A model generated the notes under the pieces. That model ran no database searches. It worked only from the letters and a program-made list of their open reading frames with translations, and was not told where the DNA came from. DNA of 64,000 nucleotides from Bacillus sp. es.036 (GTDB taxonomy: Bacteria; Bacillota; Bacilli; Bacillales; Guptibacillaceae), in contig NZ_PDIZ01000001.1 of the NCBI RefSeq assembly GCF_002563635.1, positions 310,001-374,000 on the forward strand, read 5' to 3'. This document shows, piece by piece, positions 24,421-34,021 of this stretch. How positions within the stretch are numbered: position 1 is the stretch's first letter; the number at the start of each line of letters is the position of its first letter. The translations under genes and the position numbers were made by a program.

Positions 24421-24621
24421 TCTCCATTTGCCTTGATTGCTTTCATCTCGGTTAGAAAAGGGCTTGCCCTTGTTGTAGCGATGTTATAGAGTGTTCGAAG
24501 GTATTTGGCGCGACCCTGTCTCGACTTTTCCTATAGATTATGAGTTAGGAGAATGTAATCAACCATTAGGAAGCAAGAGACGATCATCAGCCTAAACATT
24601 CTCTATAGCAATTACTTACTT
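24421..24621 (-). pseudogene. Decayed partial copy of the membrane-protein gene at 26864-28102
   Basis: Plus-strand bases 24421-24462 closely follow 26871-26912, and 24475-24621 closely follow 27218-27375, which leaves out about 300 bp of the intact gene. Shared landmarks are GTTATAGAG, TTCGAAGGTATTT, ATTATGAG and AACATTCTC..ATAG. No open frame remains. It is therefore an internally deleted, mutated duplicate. The flanks 24356-24420 and 24622-24731 show no gene. Confidence 0.75.
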
Positions 24622-24731
24622 GCTATAGGGCCTCTTTAGGCGAAGAAAAGATTGTATTCAATCACTTTAAACTCTATAATTGATAATGGATCTCAATTGT
24701 GATAAATAGCATTGATTTAGGGGGGATTTAT

Positions 24732-26441
24732 TTGCTCAAACGCTTCTTTTCTTATTACAAGCCATACAAATGGCTATTCATTCTTGATTTCGTATCCGCC
24801 ATCATTGTTGGTGCGTTGGAGCTTGCTTTTCCACTTGCGGTGAATCAGGTCATCGATCGGTTGCTACCCGAAGGAAATTGGGGCATCATTCTTCTCGCTT
24901 GTGCAGGATTGCTCCTTATTTACTTAATCAATACCGGCCTGCATTTTATCGTTACTTACTGGGGGCATAAGCTCGGAATCAACATAGAAACAGATATGCG
25001 TCAGAAGCTGTTTACCCATATGCAAAAGCTATCATTTGGTTACTATGATAATAGTAAAACTGGTCACAGCATCTCAAGACTTACAAAAGATCTCGAGGAA
25101 ATTGGTGAAGTAGCTCATCACGGCCCAGAGGATGTGTTTGTGGCAGTTATGACGCTTCTCGGTTCATTTGGATTAATGCTGATGATTAACTGGAAGCTTG
25201 CTGTGCTCTCTTTCATTGTCATCCCGCTGTTGATTATTCTTGCGATCTACTTTAACAAAAAGATGACAAAAACGTTTAGGCGCATGTTTCAGGATGTCGC
25301 TGAAATTAATTCACGAGTAGAAGATAGCATCGGGGGGATTCGCGTCGTTCAGGCGTTTGCGAATGAACATCATGAACAAGAAAAGTTTCGTCAAAACAAT
25401 GAGAGCTATCGCTCAACAAAGCTTCAATCGTATAAAATCATGGCGCAGAACGTGATGTCGAACTATTTATTAATGAGAGTCGTTACGCTATTCACGCTGC
25501 TGTTCGGTACTTTTTTCGTGATTTCAGGTGAGCTCACGTACGGTGAGTTCGTTGCGTTCATTTTATTATCAAACATTCTCATCGGGCCGATCCAGAAGAT
25601 TAATGCTGTCATTGAAAGTTATCCGAAAGGCATTGCCGGATTTAAGCGGTATACGGAGATTATAGATACAGATCCGGACATTCAAGATTCCGAAGATGCG
25701 ATTGAAATGGAGCTTAGCGGAGAGATTCGCTATCAAGATGTTTCGTTTGGCTATGAAGGCTACGCGCCTGTGTTAAAAAAGATCAACTTATCCATACAGC
25801 CTGGTGAAACAGTGGCGTTTGTAGGGCCATCAGGAGCGGGCAAAACAACATTATGTAGTTTGTTGCCTCGCTTTTATGAAATCCAGGGCGGTGCGATAAC
25901 GATTAATGGCATTGATGTGAGGGAACTAAAGCTATCCTCTCTCCGGAGTCAGATTGGGATCGTGCAGCAGGACGTTTTTCTTTTTTCAGGAACGTTCCGC
26001 GAGAACATCGCTTATGGAAACCTTTTAGCTGCAGATGAAGAAATCCTTGAAGCAGCGCGGAAAGCAAAGCTAGATGAGTTTATTTATAGTCAGCCAGACG
26101 GGTTGGATACGGTGATCGGTGAAAGAGGTGTGAAGCTTTCTGGAGGACAAAAGCAGAGGCTTGCGATCGCGCGCATGTTCTTGAAAAATCCACCGATCCT
26201 GATTCTTGATGAAGCAACTTCTGCACTCGATACCGAAACGGAAGTCGCGATTCAAAAATCACTTGAAGCGTTAACAGAAGGACGTACAACGCTTGTCATT
26301 GCCCACCGTCTTGCTACGATTAAGAATGCTGATCGGATCATGGTGGTGACGAAAGACGGGATTGCTGAGCAAGGAAATCATCAGGAGCTTATCGAATCAA
26401 GCGGTATTTACAGCCGTTTGCATAAAGCCCAGTTTGGGTGA
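24732..26441 (+). CDS. ABC exporter (fused permease-ATPase)
   Basis: A 569-residue half-transporter. Six transmembrane helices (1-310) carry the type-IV exporter fold; the nucleotide-binding domain has Walker A GPSGAGKTT, Q-loop QQDVFLFSGT, signature LSGGQKQR, Walker B ILILDEATSALD and the H-loop IAHRLAT. It acts as a homodimer or with an unseen partner, exporting lipids, peptides or drugs, like BmrA/YfiB relatives. It starts at TTG with TAGGGGGGA upstream; the longer frame from 24699 lacks a site. Monocistronic. Confidence 0.92.
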   Translation: MLKRFFSYYKPYKWLFILDFVSAIIVGALELAFPLAVNQVIDRLLPEGNWGIILLACAGLLLIYLINTGLHFIVTYWGHKLGINIETDMRQKLFTHMQKLSFGYYDNSKTGHSISRLTKDLEEIGEVAHHGPEDVFVAVMTLLGSFGLMLMINWKLAVLSFIVIPLLIILAIYFNKKMTKTFRRMFQDVAEINSRVEDSIGGIRVVQAFANEHHEQEKFRQNNESYRSTKLQSYKIMAQNVMSNYLLMRVVTLFTLLFGTFFVISGELTYGEFVAFILLSNILIGPIQKINAVIESYPKGIAGFKRYTEIIDTDPDIQDSEDAIEMELSGEIRYQDVSFGYEGYAPVLKKINLSIQPGETVAFVGPSGAGKTTLCSLLPRFYEIQGGAITINGIDVRELKLSSLRSQIGIVQQDVFLFSGTFRENIAYGNLLAADEEILEAARKAKLDEFIYSQPDGLDTVIGERGVKLSGGQKQRLAIARMFLKNPPILILDEATSALDTETEVAIQKSLEALTEGRTTLVIAHRLATIKNADRIMVVTKDGIAEQGNHQELIESSGIYSRLHKAQFG

Positions 26442-26447
26442 TATATG

Positions 26448-26483
26448 AAACGATCCCTATTATACGTAGGGATCGTTTTTTTA
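26448..26483 (+). terminator. Terminator of the ABC exporter gene
   Basis: AAACGATCCCTA pairs with TAGGGATCGTTT, followed by a T-run. Confidence 0.9.
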
Positions 26484-26563
26484 TTTCCATGACCACAGTG
26501 GATTCATTGCAACTATTCTTTGCTCTTTTCGTCATTACTAGCAAAGGACATGGGAGGAGCTTC

Positions 26564-26689
26564 ATGAGAAATATTCTTCATTTGGTGACGGTCATATGTA
26601 GCATCATTCTAATTGATAGCGTTGCAAGCTTGTTTCAAAATGGAAGGAACTTCAGCTTCGCTTTCTTGCACAAGTACTCGAAAATGTAA
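26564..26689 (+). CDS. Short hypothetical peptide
   Basis: A 41-residue frame starting MRNILHLVTVICSIILID with one hydrophobic helix, preceded by GGGAGGAG eight bases before the ATG. Coding potential is otherwise unproven; it could be a truncated gene. The rest of 26690-26840 shows nothing recognisable. Confidence 0.35.
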   Translation: MRNILHLVTVICSIILIDSVASLFQNGRNFSFAFLHKYSKM

Positions 26690-26840
26690 AAAGCCTTGTC
26701 AACTTTATTCAATTAATCTATGAATCTCCAGTAGGTAGCGGAGTGGAACGCTCGATCTTTTCGCTTATTTTGAATACTATAGTTAGTCGCTTATTATTTT
26801 GATGATAAGCTTACCGGTAATCGATGAGATTTCGCAAAAG

Positions 26841-26886
26841 AAAAAGGCAAATCAGATGGTTTATCACCTTTCTGCATTTGCCTTGT
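26841..26886 (-). terminator. Terminator of the large membrane-protein gene
   Basis: AGGCAAATCAGA pairs imperfectly with TCTGCATTTGCCT; on the minus strand the stem is followed by a T-rich tract. It includes the stop codon. Confidence 0.75.
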
Positions 26887-28102
26887 TTGATATCATTTCG
26901 GTCGGGAAAGGGGTCTGTTTTTGTTTTGAATCATCCTCCTCATCCTTGGAAGCATTAGCCGTTTTGTAGCGCTGCTGCTGTCGGTATCCATACGTTGACG
27001 AAAGAACGACTTCCTCATTTTCAAGTGCAGACCCAAGCGAGCCAATAATGATTGAAATACTCGTAGCTGTCCACGTGATGTAGAAGTAGTTATCATACCC
27101 AACTGGTCCGGATAATTGCGATTCTAACAGCCCCATTGGAATAAAGGCTAGAACGGCTAAGCCAAACATAAAGAATAAAATAATGTAATAAATCGCTATC
27201 GTGACGAGTAACGTCAAAATCGTGGCGGTGTTATAGAGCTTTCGAAGGTATTTTGCGCGATCCTGTCTTGGTTTTTCCCATAAATTATGAGCCATGACAA
27301 TCCACCCGACCATCAAAAAGGAAGACACGACCATTAGCATGAACATTCTCCATAGTCCGTAGCTGTTACTTAATTGCCAGAGAGTGGGGAAAACAAGTGC
27401 GTAAGAGCCCGTCGCAAAGGCAAAAATAATCACCTTTTTAAAGGCGGGGAAGATGGCCCATGGACGGTTGGCGCGAACCATGCCGGTTAATATGCGTAAT
27501 GCACCACTGATACGGGATTTCACAATATACTGTACATCAATGGGGGAATCTTCTCCTTTTGTCACTCGTTTAATTGGAGAAAATCGTTCAAAGCTTCCCC
27601 TTTTAAAAAGTTGCTTGGAGCCTTTATTTTTTAACTTCTCGTTTTTCTGGTCGCTTTTCGCTTGGATTCGCTGTTGTGCCTTTTCACGATCGCTGTCAGG
27701 ACTTCCATAATACATTTCATTCACTAACTGCAGGATCGATTGCCGAATACGTTTCACCATCGGAGTAGATCCGAGGCCTGGAAGACTGATGATAGCCACT
27801 TTGCGATCAGTAGATGCTTCAGCTAAAATGGGTTTCTTTCCATCAAAGAAGGGCAGGTCCGTTAAACAAACGATATAATCCCAATCTTCGTTTTCTTTTC
27901 TTTTACAGCCCGCTTCTAATACTTCTTCAGGGTTTTCCGTAACGCCAGTGAGCGGATCCACCCTTGAATCTACGTTCCATTCGCATTCATCTCTCACGTA
28001 ATAGCTTAGTAGCTCAGGTAACTCGCCGCTTAATTGTTCACTAAGCTTTTTGGGGTATCCGGGTGGTGTGACCAAACCAACCGATAATGTTCCTTGACTC
28101 AA
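26864..28102 (-). CDS. Bacillaceae membrane protein with N-terminal soluble domain
   Basis: A 412-residue protein. Residues 1-190 form a soluble domain opening with LSVGLVTPPGYPKKLSEQLSGELPELLSYY and containing DYIVCLTDLPFF; five or six hydrophobic helices follow between about 225 and 370, then a charged Gln/Lys-rich tail. Bacillus relatives are often mislabelled as methylenetetrahydrofolate dehydrogenase, for which no motif is seen. Start is TTG with GGGAGG eight bases upstream. A degraded partial copy lies at 24421. Function unknown. Confidence 0.75.
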   Translation of the reverse strand: MSQGTLSVGLVTPPGYPKKLSEQLSGELPELLSYYVRDECEWNVDSRVDPLTGVTENPEEVLEAGCKRKENEDWDYIVCLTDLPFFDGKKPILAEASTDRKVAIISLPGLGSTPMVKRIRQSILQLVNEMYYGSPDSDREKAQQRIQAKSDQKNEKLKNKGSKQLFKRGSFERFSPIKRVTKGEDSPIDVQYIVKSRISGALRILTGMVRANRPWAIFPAFKKVIIFAFATGSYALVFPTLWQLSNSYGLWRMFMLMVVSSFLMVGWIVMAHNLWEKPRQDRAKYLRKLYNTATILTLLVTIAIYYIILFFMFGLAVLAFIPMGLLESQLSGPVGYDNYFYITWTATSISIIIGSLGSALENEEVVLSSTYGYRQQQRYKTANASKDEEDDSKQKQTPFPTEMISNKANAER

Positions 28103-28260
28103 GTTCTTTTCCTCCCACACCAATTTTTATGATAAGGAATAGATTCCCTATTTCATTGGGGTAAAACGGATTTTTTGTCAGAAAATGAATTGAATCCAAT
28201 CTTGAGTTTATTTCCAATATTTGAAATAATTGTATCGGTTATATGGAAAGGAGCATTTTC

Positions 28261-28611
28261 TTGTTTGAAATCATTGATGCACTTGTGCCGACAATTATCG
28301 CGTTCGGTTTCCCGCTCGCTGCTTACATCATCGGCTACGCGAAGATGTCTGAGACAGAACGTAAGGAAGTGAGAGAAACTTTTCTTACATTAAAATCTCT
28401 GTTTACAGGAGGATTCATTGGCTTAGGTTTATTTGTTGTCGCTATAGGAGATGCCCTAACCATCAGTAGTTTGAAAGTGGTTGGCCTTCTTTTTCTTATT
28501 CCTGGCACGGTTTTTACGAGCGTGATCGTATGGAAAAGAAGCAAAGTAAAAGGGGTGACGACTGTGCTTTTTTTAAGTGTGGTTATTTATTTTTGGGGAC
28601 TGCCAGTGTAA
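28261..28611 (+). CDS. Small membrane protein
   Basis: A 116-residue protein with four hydrophobic helices, starting at TTG (MFEIIDALVP) with AAAGGAG seven bases upstream; an ATG at 28243 overlaps that site. It contains a soluble loop YAKMSETERKEVRETF. It is followed 14 bp later by the propeller-protein gene, so probably one operon. No family recognised. Confidence 0.65.
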   Translation: MFEIIDALVPTIIAFGFPLAAYIIGYAKMSETERKEVRETFLTLKSLFTGGFIGLGLFVVAIGDALTISSLKVVGLLFLIPGTVFTSVIVWKRSKVKGVTTVLFLSVVIYFWGLPV

Positions 28612-28625
28612 GGGGGGAGGAATGA

Positions 28626-29936
28626 ATGAAACAAAAAACAGTTTTATATGCTAGTTTGATTTGTTTGGTCTTGCTTGCTGCGTCCATTGCATACAATTTC
28701 CTCAATGAGGAAGATCCTTATCTTGGCTTTACGGGATTAGGAAATACGATTACTCTCTCAAATGATGACCGGTACGTCTATTTTTCCTACTTTCAAGATG
28801 GTAAAGAATCGATCTATCGCGCAAATACCGATGGGAGTGAAGTAGAGCAACTCACCTATCCGGATGAGGAACGGCACCGAAAGCCAGCCTTATCTCCAAA
28901 CGGAGAGAAGTTGCTCTATTTGTCTGAAAATAGCGATCGCATTCAATCATTATACATCGCGGATTTGAATGGAGAGAGTCCTAAGAAATTAACGGATGAT
29001 ACGATTCATGTCGAAGAAGTAGTCTTTTCTGAGAACGAAATCTATTTTGTCGGAATGCCCGCAGAGGCAGTGGGAAAAGCAGAAGGGGAAACGAAAGAGG
29101 GATTTGATCTCCATTCGGTCGATTTGGATGGTGAAAATGAGCGGAAATTAACCGATCAAGATCATTTTACAATGAACCATCTTGCCATCTCGACTGATGG
29201 TTCAGAGCTCTATTACACGTTATTTAATGGCAATAGTGATAAAATCTACGCTTATCATGTGGAAGATAAGAGAGAAAGCAGGGCGGATTGGGTACCGACT
29301 GAAGTTGGTTCCTTATACGACTGGGATTATGATGAAGAGAACCAAGCGTTCGCTTATACAGATGTGTCAGAGGAATCCGACAGCTCGTTATTCAAATATG
29401 AACTCTACTATCGAGATTTAAATGAGGATAAGACAAAACAGCTCACGACATTAGAATCTTCTGTCGTGTCACCGAATTTTTTTCATCAGTCTGATAAAAT
29501 CGCCTTTCTCGACTATACGAATTGGTCCGATCATCCAGAAAAGTATCAATTGAAGACGGTGGATATCGATACGAAAGAAATCAAGAACGTTACGATGGAT
29601 CTTCCGGAATCCGCAAAGAGCCACTGGCTGAGAGAAGCGCTGAACATTTTCACGAGCTCTACGGCAATCGCGATTTTGTATACCGTCTTGCTTTGTTTGA
29701 TCACGCTTTATTCCTATAATAAGTCAGGAAAGCAATACCGGACGGGGCTGATTAGCTTACTACTAGCAGTCGCTGTTTTTATTAGTAGCTTTATCATCGC
29801 GATGTTGACGAATCCATGGGTAGGTATTGCCATTAGCATTGTAGCCATTGGCATGGTGCCAAGTAGTTTAATTGCATTGATTGTAGGATTTTTGATGGGG
29901 AAATTCTCGAAGAAGCAAAAGGGCCGTCTCCTTTAA
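28626..29936 (+). CDS. Membrane-anchored TolB/PD40-like beta-propeller protein
   Basis: A 436-residue protein. An N-terminal helix (residues 5-22) anchors or exports it. Residues 40-320 contain repeated PD40 units of the type SNDDRYVYFSYFQDGKESIYRANTDGSE, LSPNGEKLLYLSENSD and ISTDGSELYYTLFNG, forming an extracellular propeller. Three or more hydrophobic helices end the protein. GGGGGGAGG precedes the ATG. Probably a surface sensor or binding protein; ligand unknown. Confidence 0.75.
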   Translation: MKQKTVLYASLICLVLLAASIAYNFLNEEDPYLGFTGLGNTITLSNDDRYVYFSYFQDGKESIYRANTDGSEVEQLTYPDEERHRKPALSPNGEKLLYLSENSDRIQSLYIADLNGESPKKLTDDTIHVEEVVFSENEIYFVGMPAEAVGKAEGETKEGFDLHSVDLDGENERKLTDQDHFTMNHLAISTDGSELYYTLFNGNSDKIYAYHVEDKRESRADWVPTEVGSLYDWDYDEENQAFAYTDVSEESDSSLFKYELYYRDLNEDKTKQLTTLESSVVSPNFFHQSDKIAFLDYTNWSDHPEKYQLKTVDIDTKEIKNVTMDLPESAKSHWLREALNIFTSSTAIAILYTVLLCLITLYSYNKSGKQYRTGLISLLLAVAVFISSFIIAMLTNPWVGIAISIVAIGMVPSSLIALIVGFLMGKFSKKQKGRLL

Positions 29937-29950
29937 TGGAGCGGCCCTTT
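29918..29950. terminator. Bidirectional terminator
   Basis: AAAGGGCCG pairs with CGGCCCTTT; A/T tracts on both sides let it serve the propeller gene and the convergent carbonic-anhydrase-like gene. Confidence 0.85.
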
Positions 29951-29953
29951 CAC

Positions 29954-30334
29954 TTAGGTGCAGACAACTTCGATGCGTCCATATTCATCGACCCAGAGGC
30001 CAATCACTTGTACGGGTAACCCCCAGGACCTTACAACCTGAGTGGACGTAGCAATGTCTTTAAAATGTTGGCACTTACTAACAGGGTTCGCGGAACAGTC
30101 AAAATGGCCAACAACCGCAATGACTTGAGAAGTGTGTGCAGTTAAGGACACGATGGTGTTTTCTCTTAATCGGGCAACTTCGTAGGCAGGGCCATGAGAC
30201 AGCACCCGGTCCATGCCTGGCTCTGTAATCAGGTCAATGTAATCAAGCTGGTAATGCGCTTTAAGCCACTCTGTTACTGGAATTTGTGTTCGGCCGTCAA
30301 TACAATTCAATGCGGTACCAAATCGGTATCTCAT
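29954..30334 (-). CDS. Short beta-carbonic-anhydrase-like protein
   Basis: A 126-residue protein with the beta-carbonic anhydrase zinc motif: Cys11-x-Asp13-x-Arg15 in NCIDGR and His77-x-x-Cys80 in VVGHFDC. True enzymes are about 180-220 residues; here the regions around the helices are much shortened, so the fold core is kept but CO2 hydration is uncertain. AAGGTG precedes the ATG. Upstream, 19 bp away on the same strand, is a histidine-rich peptide gene, suggesting a metal-related unit. Confidence 0.72.
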   Translation of the reverse strand: MRYRFGTALNCIDGRTQIPVTEWLKAHYQLDYIDLITEPGMDRVLSHGPAYEVARLRENTIVSLTAHTSQVIAVVGHFDCSANPVSKCQHFKDIATSTQVVRSWGLPVQVIGLWVDEYGRIEVVCT

Positions 30335-30353
30335 TTTACACCTTCATTTCTCG

Positions 30354-30551
30354 CTAATATCCATGGTATGTGCGATGGCTGTGATGTAATCGATAATATG
30401 TGGTTTGCCCATGGTGATTGCCATAGCTAGGGTGATAACTCCCGTGCGAATGATGATAGCTGAATCCAGGATGAGCACTTACATGTCCATGATGATAACC
30501 AAATCCAGGATAATCGCTTCCATAGCCAGAACGATAAAGTGGTCTTTGCAA
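30354..30551 (-). CDS. Histidine/tyrosine/glycine-rich small protein
   Basis: A 65-residue peptide beginning at TTG (MQRPLYRSGY) with GGGGGA upstream. It is built of repeats such as PGFGYHHGH, PGFSYHHSH and PSYGNHHGQ, with 14 or so histidines. Such proteins are either metal-storing peptides or spore-coat/outer-layer proteins. It lies directly upstream of the zinc-type carbonic-anhydrase-like gene. A long N-terminal extension of the open frame overlaps the divergent helicase gene and is unlikely. Confidence 0.65.
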   Translation of the reverse strand: MQRPLYRSGYGSDYPGFGYHHGHVSAHPGFSYHHSHGSYHPSYGNHHGQTTYYRLHHSHRTYHGY

Positions 30552-30672
30552 CGTCAGTTCCCCCTTCAGCAGTTGTACGTTAGTGTATGTAATCAGATTA
30601 AGTGGCGTATAGGCATGGAATTTCGCTACTATGATAAAATGAAACAACCATATGAAAAAGGATCGGGATGAC

Positions 30673-33600
30673 ATGGATCGTAAAATCGGCAATAAGCTTA
30701 TAAAAAAAATGTGTGGGGAACGCTCTTTTAAAAAGGGGGAGTCTTATTTCTACTCCAATAAAGTGACGCTTCACCACGATCACTCGATGAGATATGAAGC
30801 GACAGTTCACGGAATGGAAGACTTTTATGTCACGGTAACGACAGATGCAAATGGACACATCGAAGCAGAATGTAGCTGTCCATCGCTTGCAACCTTTCAA
30901 AAAGATTGTCAGCACATTGCGGCCGTTTTAATTGGCATCCGTCACATTCAACAAAAAGAAACGGCCGTGCAGGATGAGCACAGTCTGACAGAAGATTTCA
31001 TGACGCTATTTACCGACAAATTAACTCCAGAAAGCGGTCACCAACGCTTTTTTGAAAAGCGAAAGGTGCTTGATGCGGGGTTTACATTGAAGCCTGTTTC
31101 ACTTAGCGACCAGGATTTACTCGGGGTTGAAGTTGCTGTCGAACACGTGAAAGTTTCTTCGATTCGCGACTTTCTTCACGATGTACACGAGGGGAACGTC
31201 AATGAAGTCTCGCCTGACGTGAACTATCATCCGGACAGTCACTGCTTTTCAAATGAAGTAGATGCCATTCTCCATCATTTAATCCGCGTAGCTCGTGATG
31301 AAAAAATGTTGCTTCAATCGCTCCCTATTTGGCGTGACGATCAGCGGTCCGATACGTTACTGATTTCGCCCTCTTCATGGAGCAGTTTGATCCCATTCAT
31401 CACCAGCGCTGACAATGTCAAAATTGCACATCGAGGATCTTTGTTTGAACACGTAATAGTAGAAAAAGGCTCGCCCCCGATTCGCTTTTTGATTGACGTA
31501 AGGGATGAGAAACACTGTCGCATTACGATTAAAGGTTTTGAGCGGATGACGCTTTTACATAGCTATCAATCGCTTTTATATAAAGGAACTATCTTTCAAT
31601 TAGATAGACAAGACTTTGCCCGCATGGCCGAGTTAAAGAAGATGCTTCCGGCAGGGACCAATCAGATTCCAATTCCGTACGAACAAATGGATCAATTTCT
31701 TGAAAAAGTTGTTCCTGATTTGAAGCGAATGGGGCATGTGGAACTTTCAAAAGCATTTCGTGAAACGTACATGAAGACACCGTTAAAGGCACGGCTCTAT
31801 CTCGATCGATTGAAAAACCGACTACTGGCAGGGCTTGAATTTCAGTATGAAGAAGTGGTTATTCAGCCGTTAGAACGGCGGGATGCCCCAGGTTCCATGA
31901 TCATTCGAGACATCGAGCGGGAAGAAGAAATCCTGAACATGATGGAAGAAAGCGGATTTTCAAAAACAGATGGCGGCTACATGATGCAAAATGAAGAACT
32001 TGAGTACGAATTTCTTCATCATACTGTTCCAAAGCTACAGTCCATGTTGAAGCTATACGCGACAACAGCCGTTCGAAATCGACTCGTTCGAAAGAAGCAC
32101 TATCCGAAAATAAATGTAAAGCTGAAGAAACGAGAGCGAACAAATTGGTTAGAATTCACCTTTGAAATGGATGGCATATCTGATAATCAAATTCGGGAAA
32201 TATTAGCGGCATTGGAAGAAAAGCGTAAGTATTATCGCCTGCCAAATGGATCGCTTTTGTCCCTTGAAACGAAAGAAATGGAGGATATGCATGAGTTTCT
32301 AACCACGGTCCCCCCGCAGGAACAGTTTGAACCATATTTTTCGCTTCCGGTTAAAAAAAGCGCCAGTTTAATGGGGACAATTGAAGCGAATAGCATCTTT
32401 CTAGCAGACGCATCGTTTCGTAACTTTCTAGACACGATGCGTCTTCCGAATCAAGATGAGTTTAAAGTGCCCGAATCGTTGGATCACATTTTGAGAGATT
32501 ATCAAATACAGGGCTATCAATGGATGAAAACCTTAGCGAGCTACGGGTTTGGCGGTGTGTTAGCGGATGATATGGGACTTGGAAAAACGCTGCAAAGCAT
32601 CACGTATATCGTGTCTGAGCTTAACGCTATTCGTGAAGAGCATAAACCGGTTCTGATCGTATGTCCTTCCTCGCTTACGTATAATTGGTTCAATGAAATA
32701 AAGAAGTTTGCTCCGGAGCTTCAAGCGCAGATTATTGATGGCAATCAACAAACGCGAGATAAGCTTCAGCAGACGAGCAAGGAAATGGATGTGGTGATCA
32801 CGTCTTATCCATTACTTCGTCGCGACATCAGCTGGTATGAAAAGCAAACGTTCCATACGGTCTTTTTTGATGAAGCTCAGGCGTTTAAAAATCCTTCAAC
32901 GCAAACGGCCAGAACGGTTAAGAAAATCAAAGCGGATCACCGGTTTGGTTTGACGGGAACGCCGGTTGAAAATGCGATTGAAGAGCTTTGGTCGATTTAT
33001 CACGTTGTCTTTCCAGAGCTTTTTAAAGGGATCAAAGCCTACAGCAACTTAACAAAGAAAACGATCGCAAGGAGAGTACAACCCTTTTTATTAAGAAGAA
33101 TGAAAGAAGACGTTCTGGCAGAGTTACCAGAAAAGCTTGAATCACTTGAATTAACCGAGCTATTGCCTGAACAGAAGAAGCTTTACGCTGCATACCTTGC
33201 GAAGCTAAGAACCGATACGTTAAAGCATCTCGATCGCGACACGATTCGTAAAAATCGCATTAAGATTTTGGCTGGGTTAACGCGACTGCGCCAGATTTGC
33301 TGTCATCCGTCTTTATTTGTGGACGGCTACAAAGGGAGTTCGGCTAAGTTCGAGCAGCTGCTTCAGATTATCGAAGATTCGAGACGATCCGGGAGAAGAA
33401 TGCTGATTTTCTCTCAATTTACGAAAATGCTTCAGTTGATCGGAAGGGAGCTTGCAGCAAGAGGACAAAGCTTTTTCTACCTGGATGGGGAGACGCCCGC
33501 TGAAGAAAGAGTGGAGACGTGCGATCGATTTAACGATGGCGAACGGGATGTGTTTCTTATTTCTTTAAAAGCTGGTGGAACGGGTTTGAATTTGACCGGA

Positions 33601-33855
33601 GCGGATACGGTCGTTCTTTATGATCTTTGGTGGAATCCAGCGGTTGAAGAACAAGCGGCAGACCGAACGCATCGAATCGGTCAGGAAAAGGTAGTCAATG
33701 TGATCAAGCTTGTATCGCGGGGCACGATAGAAGAAAAGATGAATGATCTTCAGGAGAAAAAGCGCGAGCTCATTTCAGAATTGATTGATTCAGAAGAAAA
33801 AACAAATACTTTCTTAACCGAAGAAGATATTCGTGAGATTTTAATGGAGTCGTAG
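30673..33855 (+). CDS. SWIM-zinc-finger SNF2-family helicase
   Basis: A 1060-residue protein. An N-terminal SWIM finger (ECSCPSLATFQKDCQHIAAVL, CxC..CxH near residue 75-95) precedes a long bacterial SNF2-associated region. The SNF2 ATPase begins near 600 with motif I DDMGLGKTLQ, motif II DEAQAFKN, motif III LTGTPVEN, and the helicase C domain ends with RMLIFSQFTKML, LISLKAGGTGLNLTGAD and DRTHRIGQ. It resembles B. subtilis YwqA, thought to act on DNA-protein complexes or stalled transcription. ATG 30673 has AAAAAGGA about ten bases upstream; ATG 30652 lacks a site. Confidence 0.93.
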   Translation: MDRKIGNKLIKKMCGERSFKKGESYFYSNKVTLHHDHSMRYEATVHGMEDFYVTVTTDANGHIEAECSCPSLATFQKDCQHIAAVLIGIRHIQQKETAVQDEHSLTEDFMTLFTDKLTPESGHQRFFEKRKVLDAGFTLKPVSLSDQDLLGVEVAVEHVKVSSIRDFLHDVHEGNVNEVSPDVNYHPDSHCFSNEVDAILHHLIRVARDEKMLLQSLPIWRDDQRSDTLLISPSSWSSLIPFITSADNVKIAHRGSLFEHVIVEKGSPPIRFLIDVRDEKHCRITIKGFERMTLLHSYQSLLYKGTIFQLDRQDFARMAELKKMLPAGTNQIPIPYEQMDQFLEKVVPDLKRMGHVELSKAFRETYMKTPLKARLYLDRLKNRLLAGLEFQYEEVVIQPLERRDAPGSMIIRDIEREEEILNMMEESGFSKTDGGYMMQNEELEYEFLHHTVPKLQSMLKLYATTAVRNRLVRKKHYPKINVKLKKRERTNWLEFTFEMDGISDNQIREILAALEEKRKYYRLPNGSLLSLETKEMEDMHEFLTTVPPQEQFEPYFSLPVKKSASLMGTIEANSIFLADASFRNFLDTMRLPNQDEFKVPESLDHILRDYQIQGYQWMKTLASYGFGGVLADDMGLGKTLQSITYIVSELNAIREEHKPVLIVCPSSLTYNWFNEIKKFAPELQAQIIDGNQQTRDKLQQTSKEMDVVITSYPLLRRDISWYEKQTFHTVFFDEAQAFKNPSTQTARTVKKIKADHRFGLTGTPVENAIEELWSIYHVVFPELFKGIKAYSNLTKKTIARRVQPFLLRRMKEDVLAELPEKLESLELTELLPEQKKLYAAYLAKLRTDTLKHLDRDTIRKNRIKILAGLTRLRQICCHPSLFVDGYKGSSAKFEQLLQIIEDSRRSGRRMLIFSQFTKMLQLIGRELAARGQSFFYLDGETPAEERVETCDRFNDGERDVFLISLKAGGTGLNLTGADTVVLYDLWWNPAVEEQAADRTHRIGQEKVVNVIKLVSRGTIEEKMNDLQEKKRELISELIDSEEKTNTFLTEEDIREILMES

Positions 33856-33865
33856 AAAAAAATGA

Positions 33866-33901
33866 AAAGAGCCTGGGCTAGAAACTGCTTCAGGCTTTTT
33901 T
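33866..33901 (+). terminator. Terminator of the helicase gene
   Basis: GCCTG/CAGGC stem extended by A/T pairs with a bulge, then TTTTT. Confidence 0.75.
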
Positions 33902-34021
33902 AGCTTTTCTTTTTCTAACAACCACCTCTTTACGAAAAAACAATTTCTTCCTGCAGGTTTTACGTTTTGAATGAGAGGGAATTGAGGTTTTAAAATGTGA
34001 GATTTGGTGGAGGTTAGGAAA

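Noticed and set aside
26864-28102. Methylenetetrahydrofolate dehydrogenase
   Set aside because: A name often attached to relatives, but no folate or NAD-binding motif is present and half the protein is membrane helices.
30405-30671. Plus-strand 88-residue frame opposite the His-rich peptide
   Set aside because: Met/Ile/Arg-rich composition is the antisense of the HH-repeat coding DNA and no ribosome binding site precedes it.
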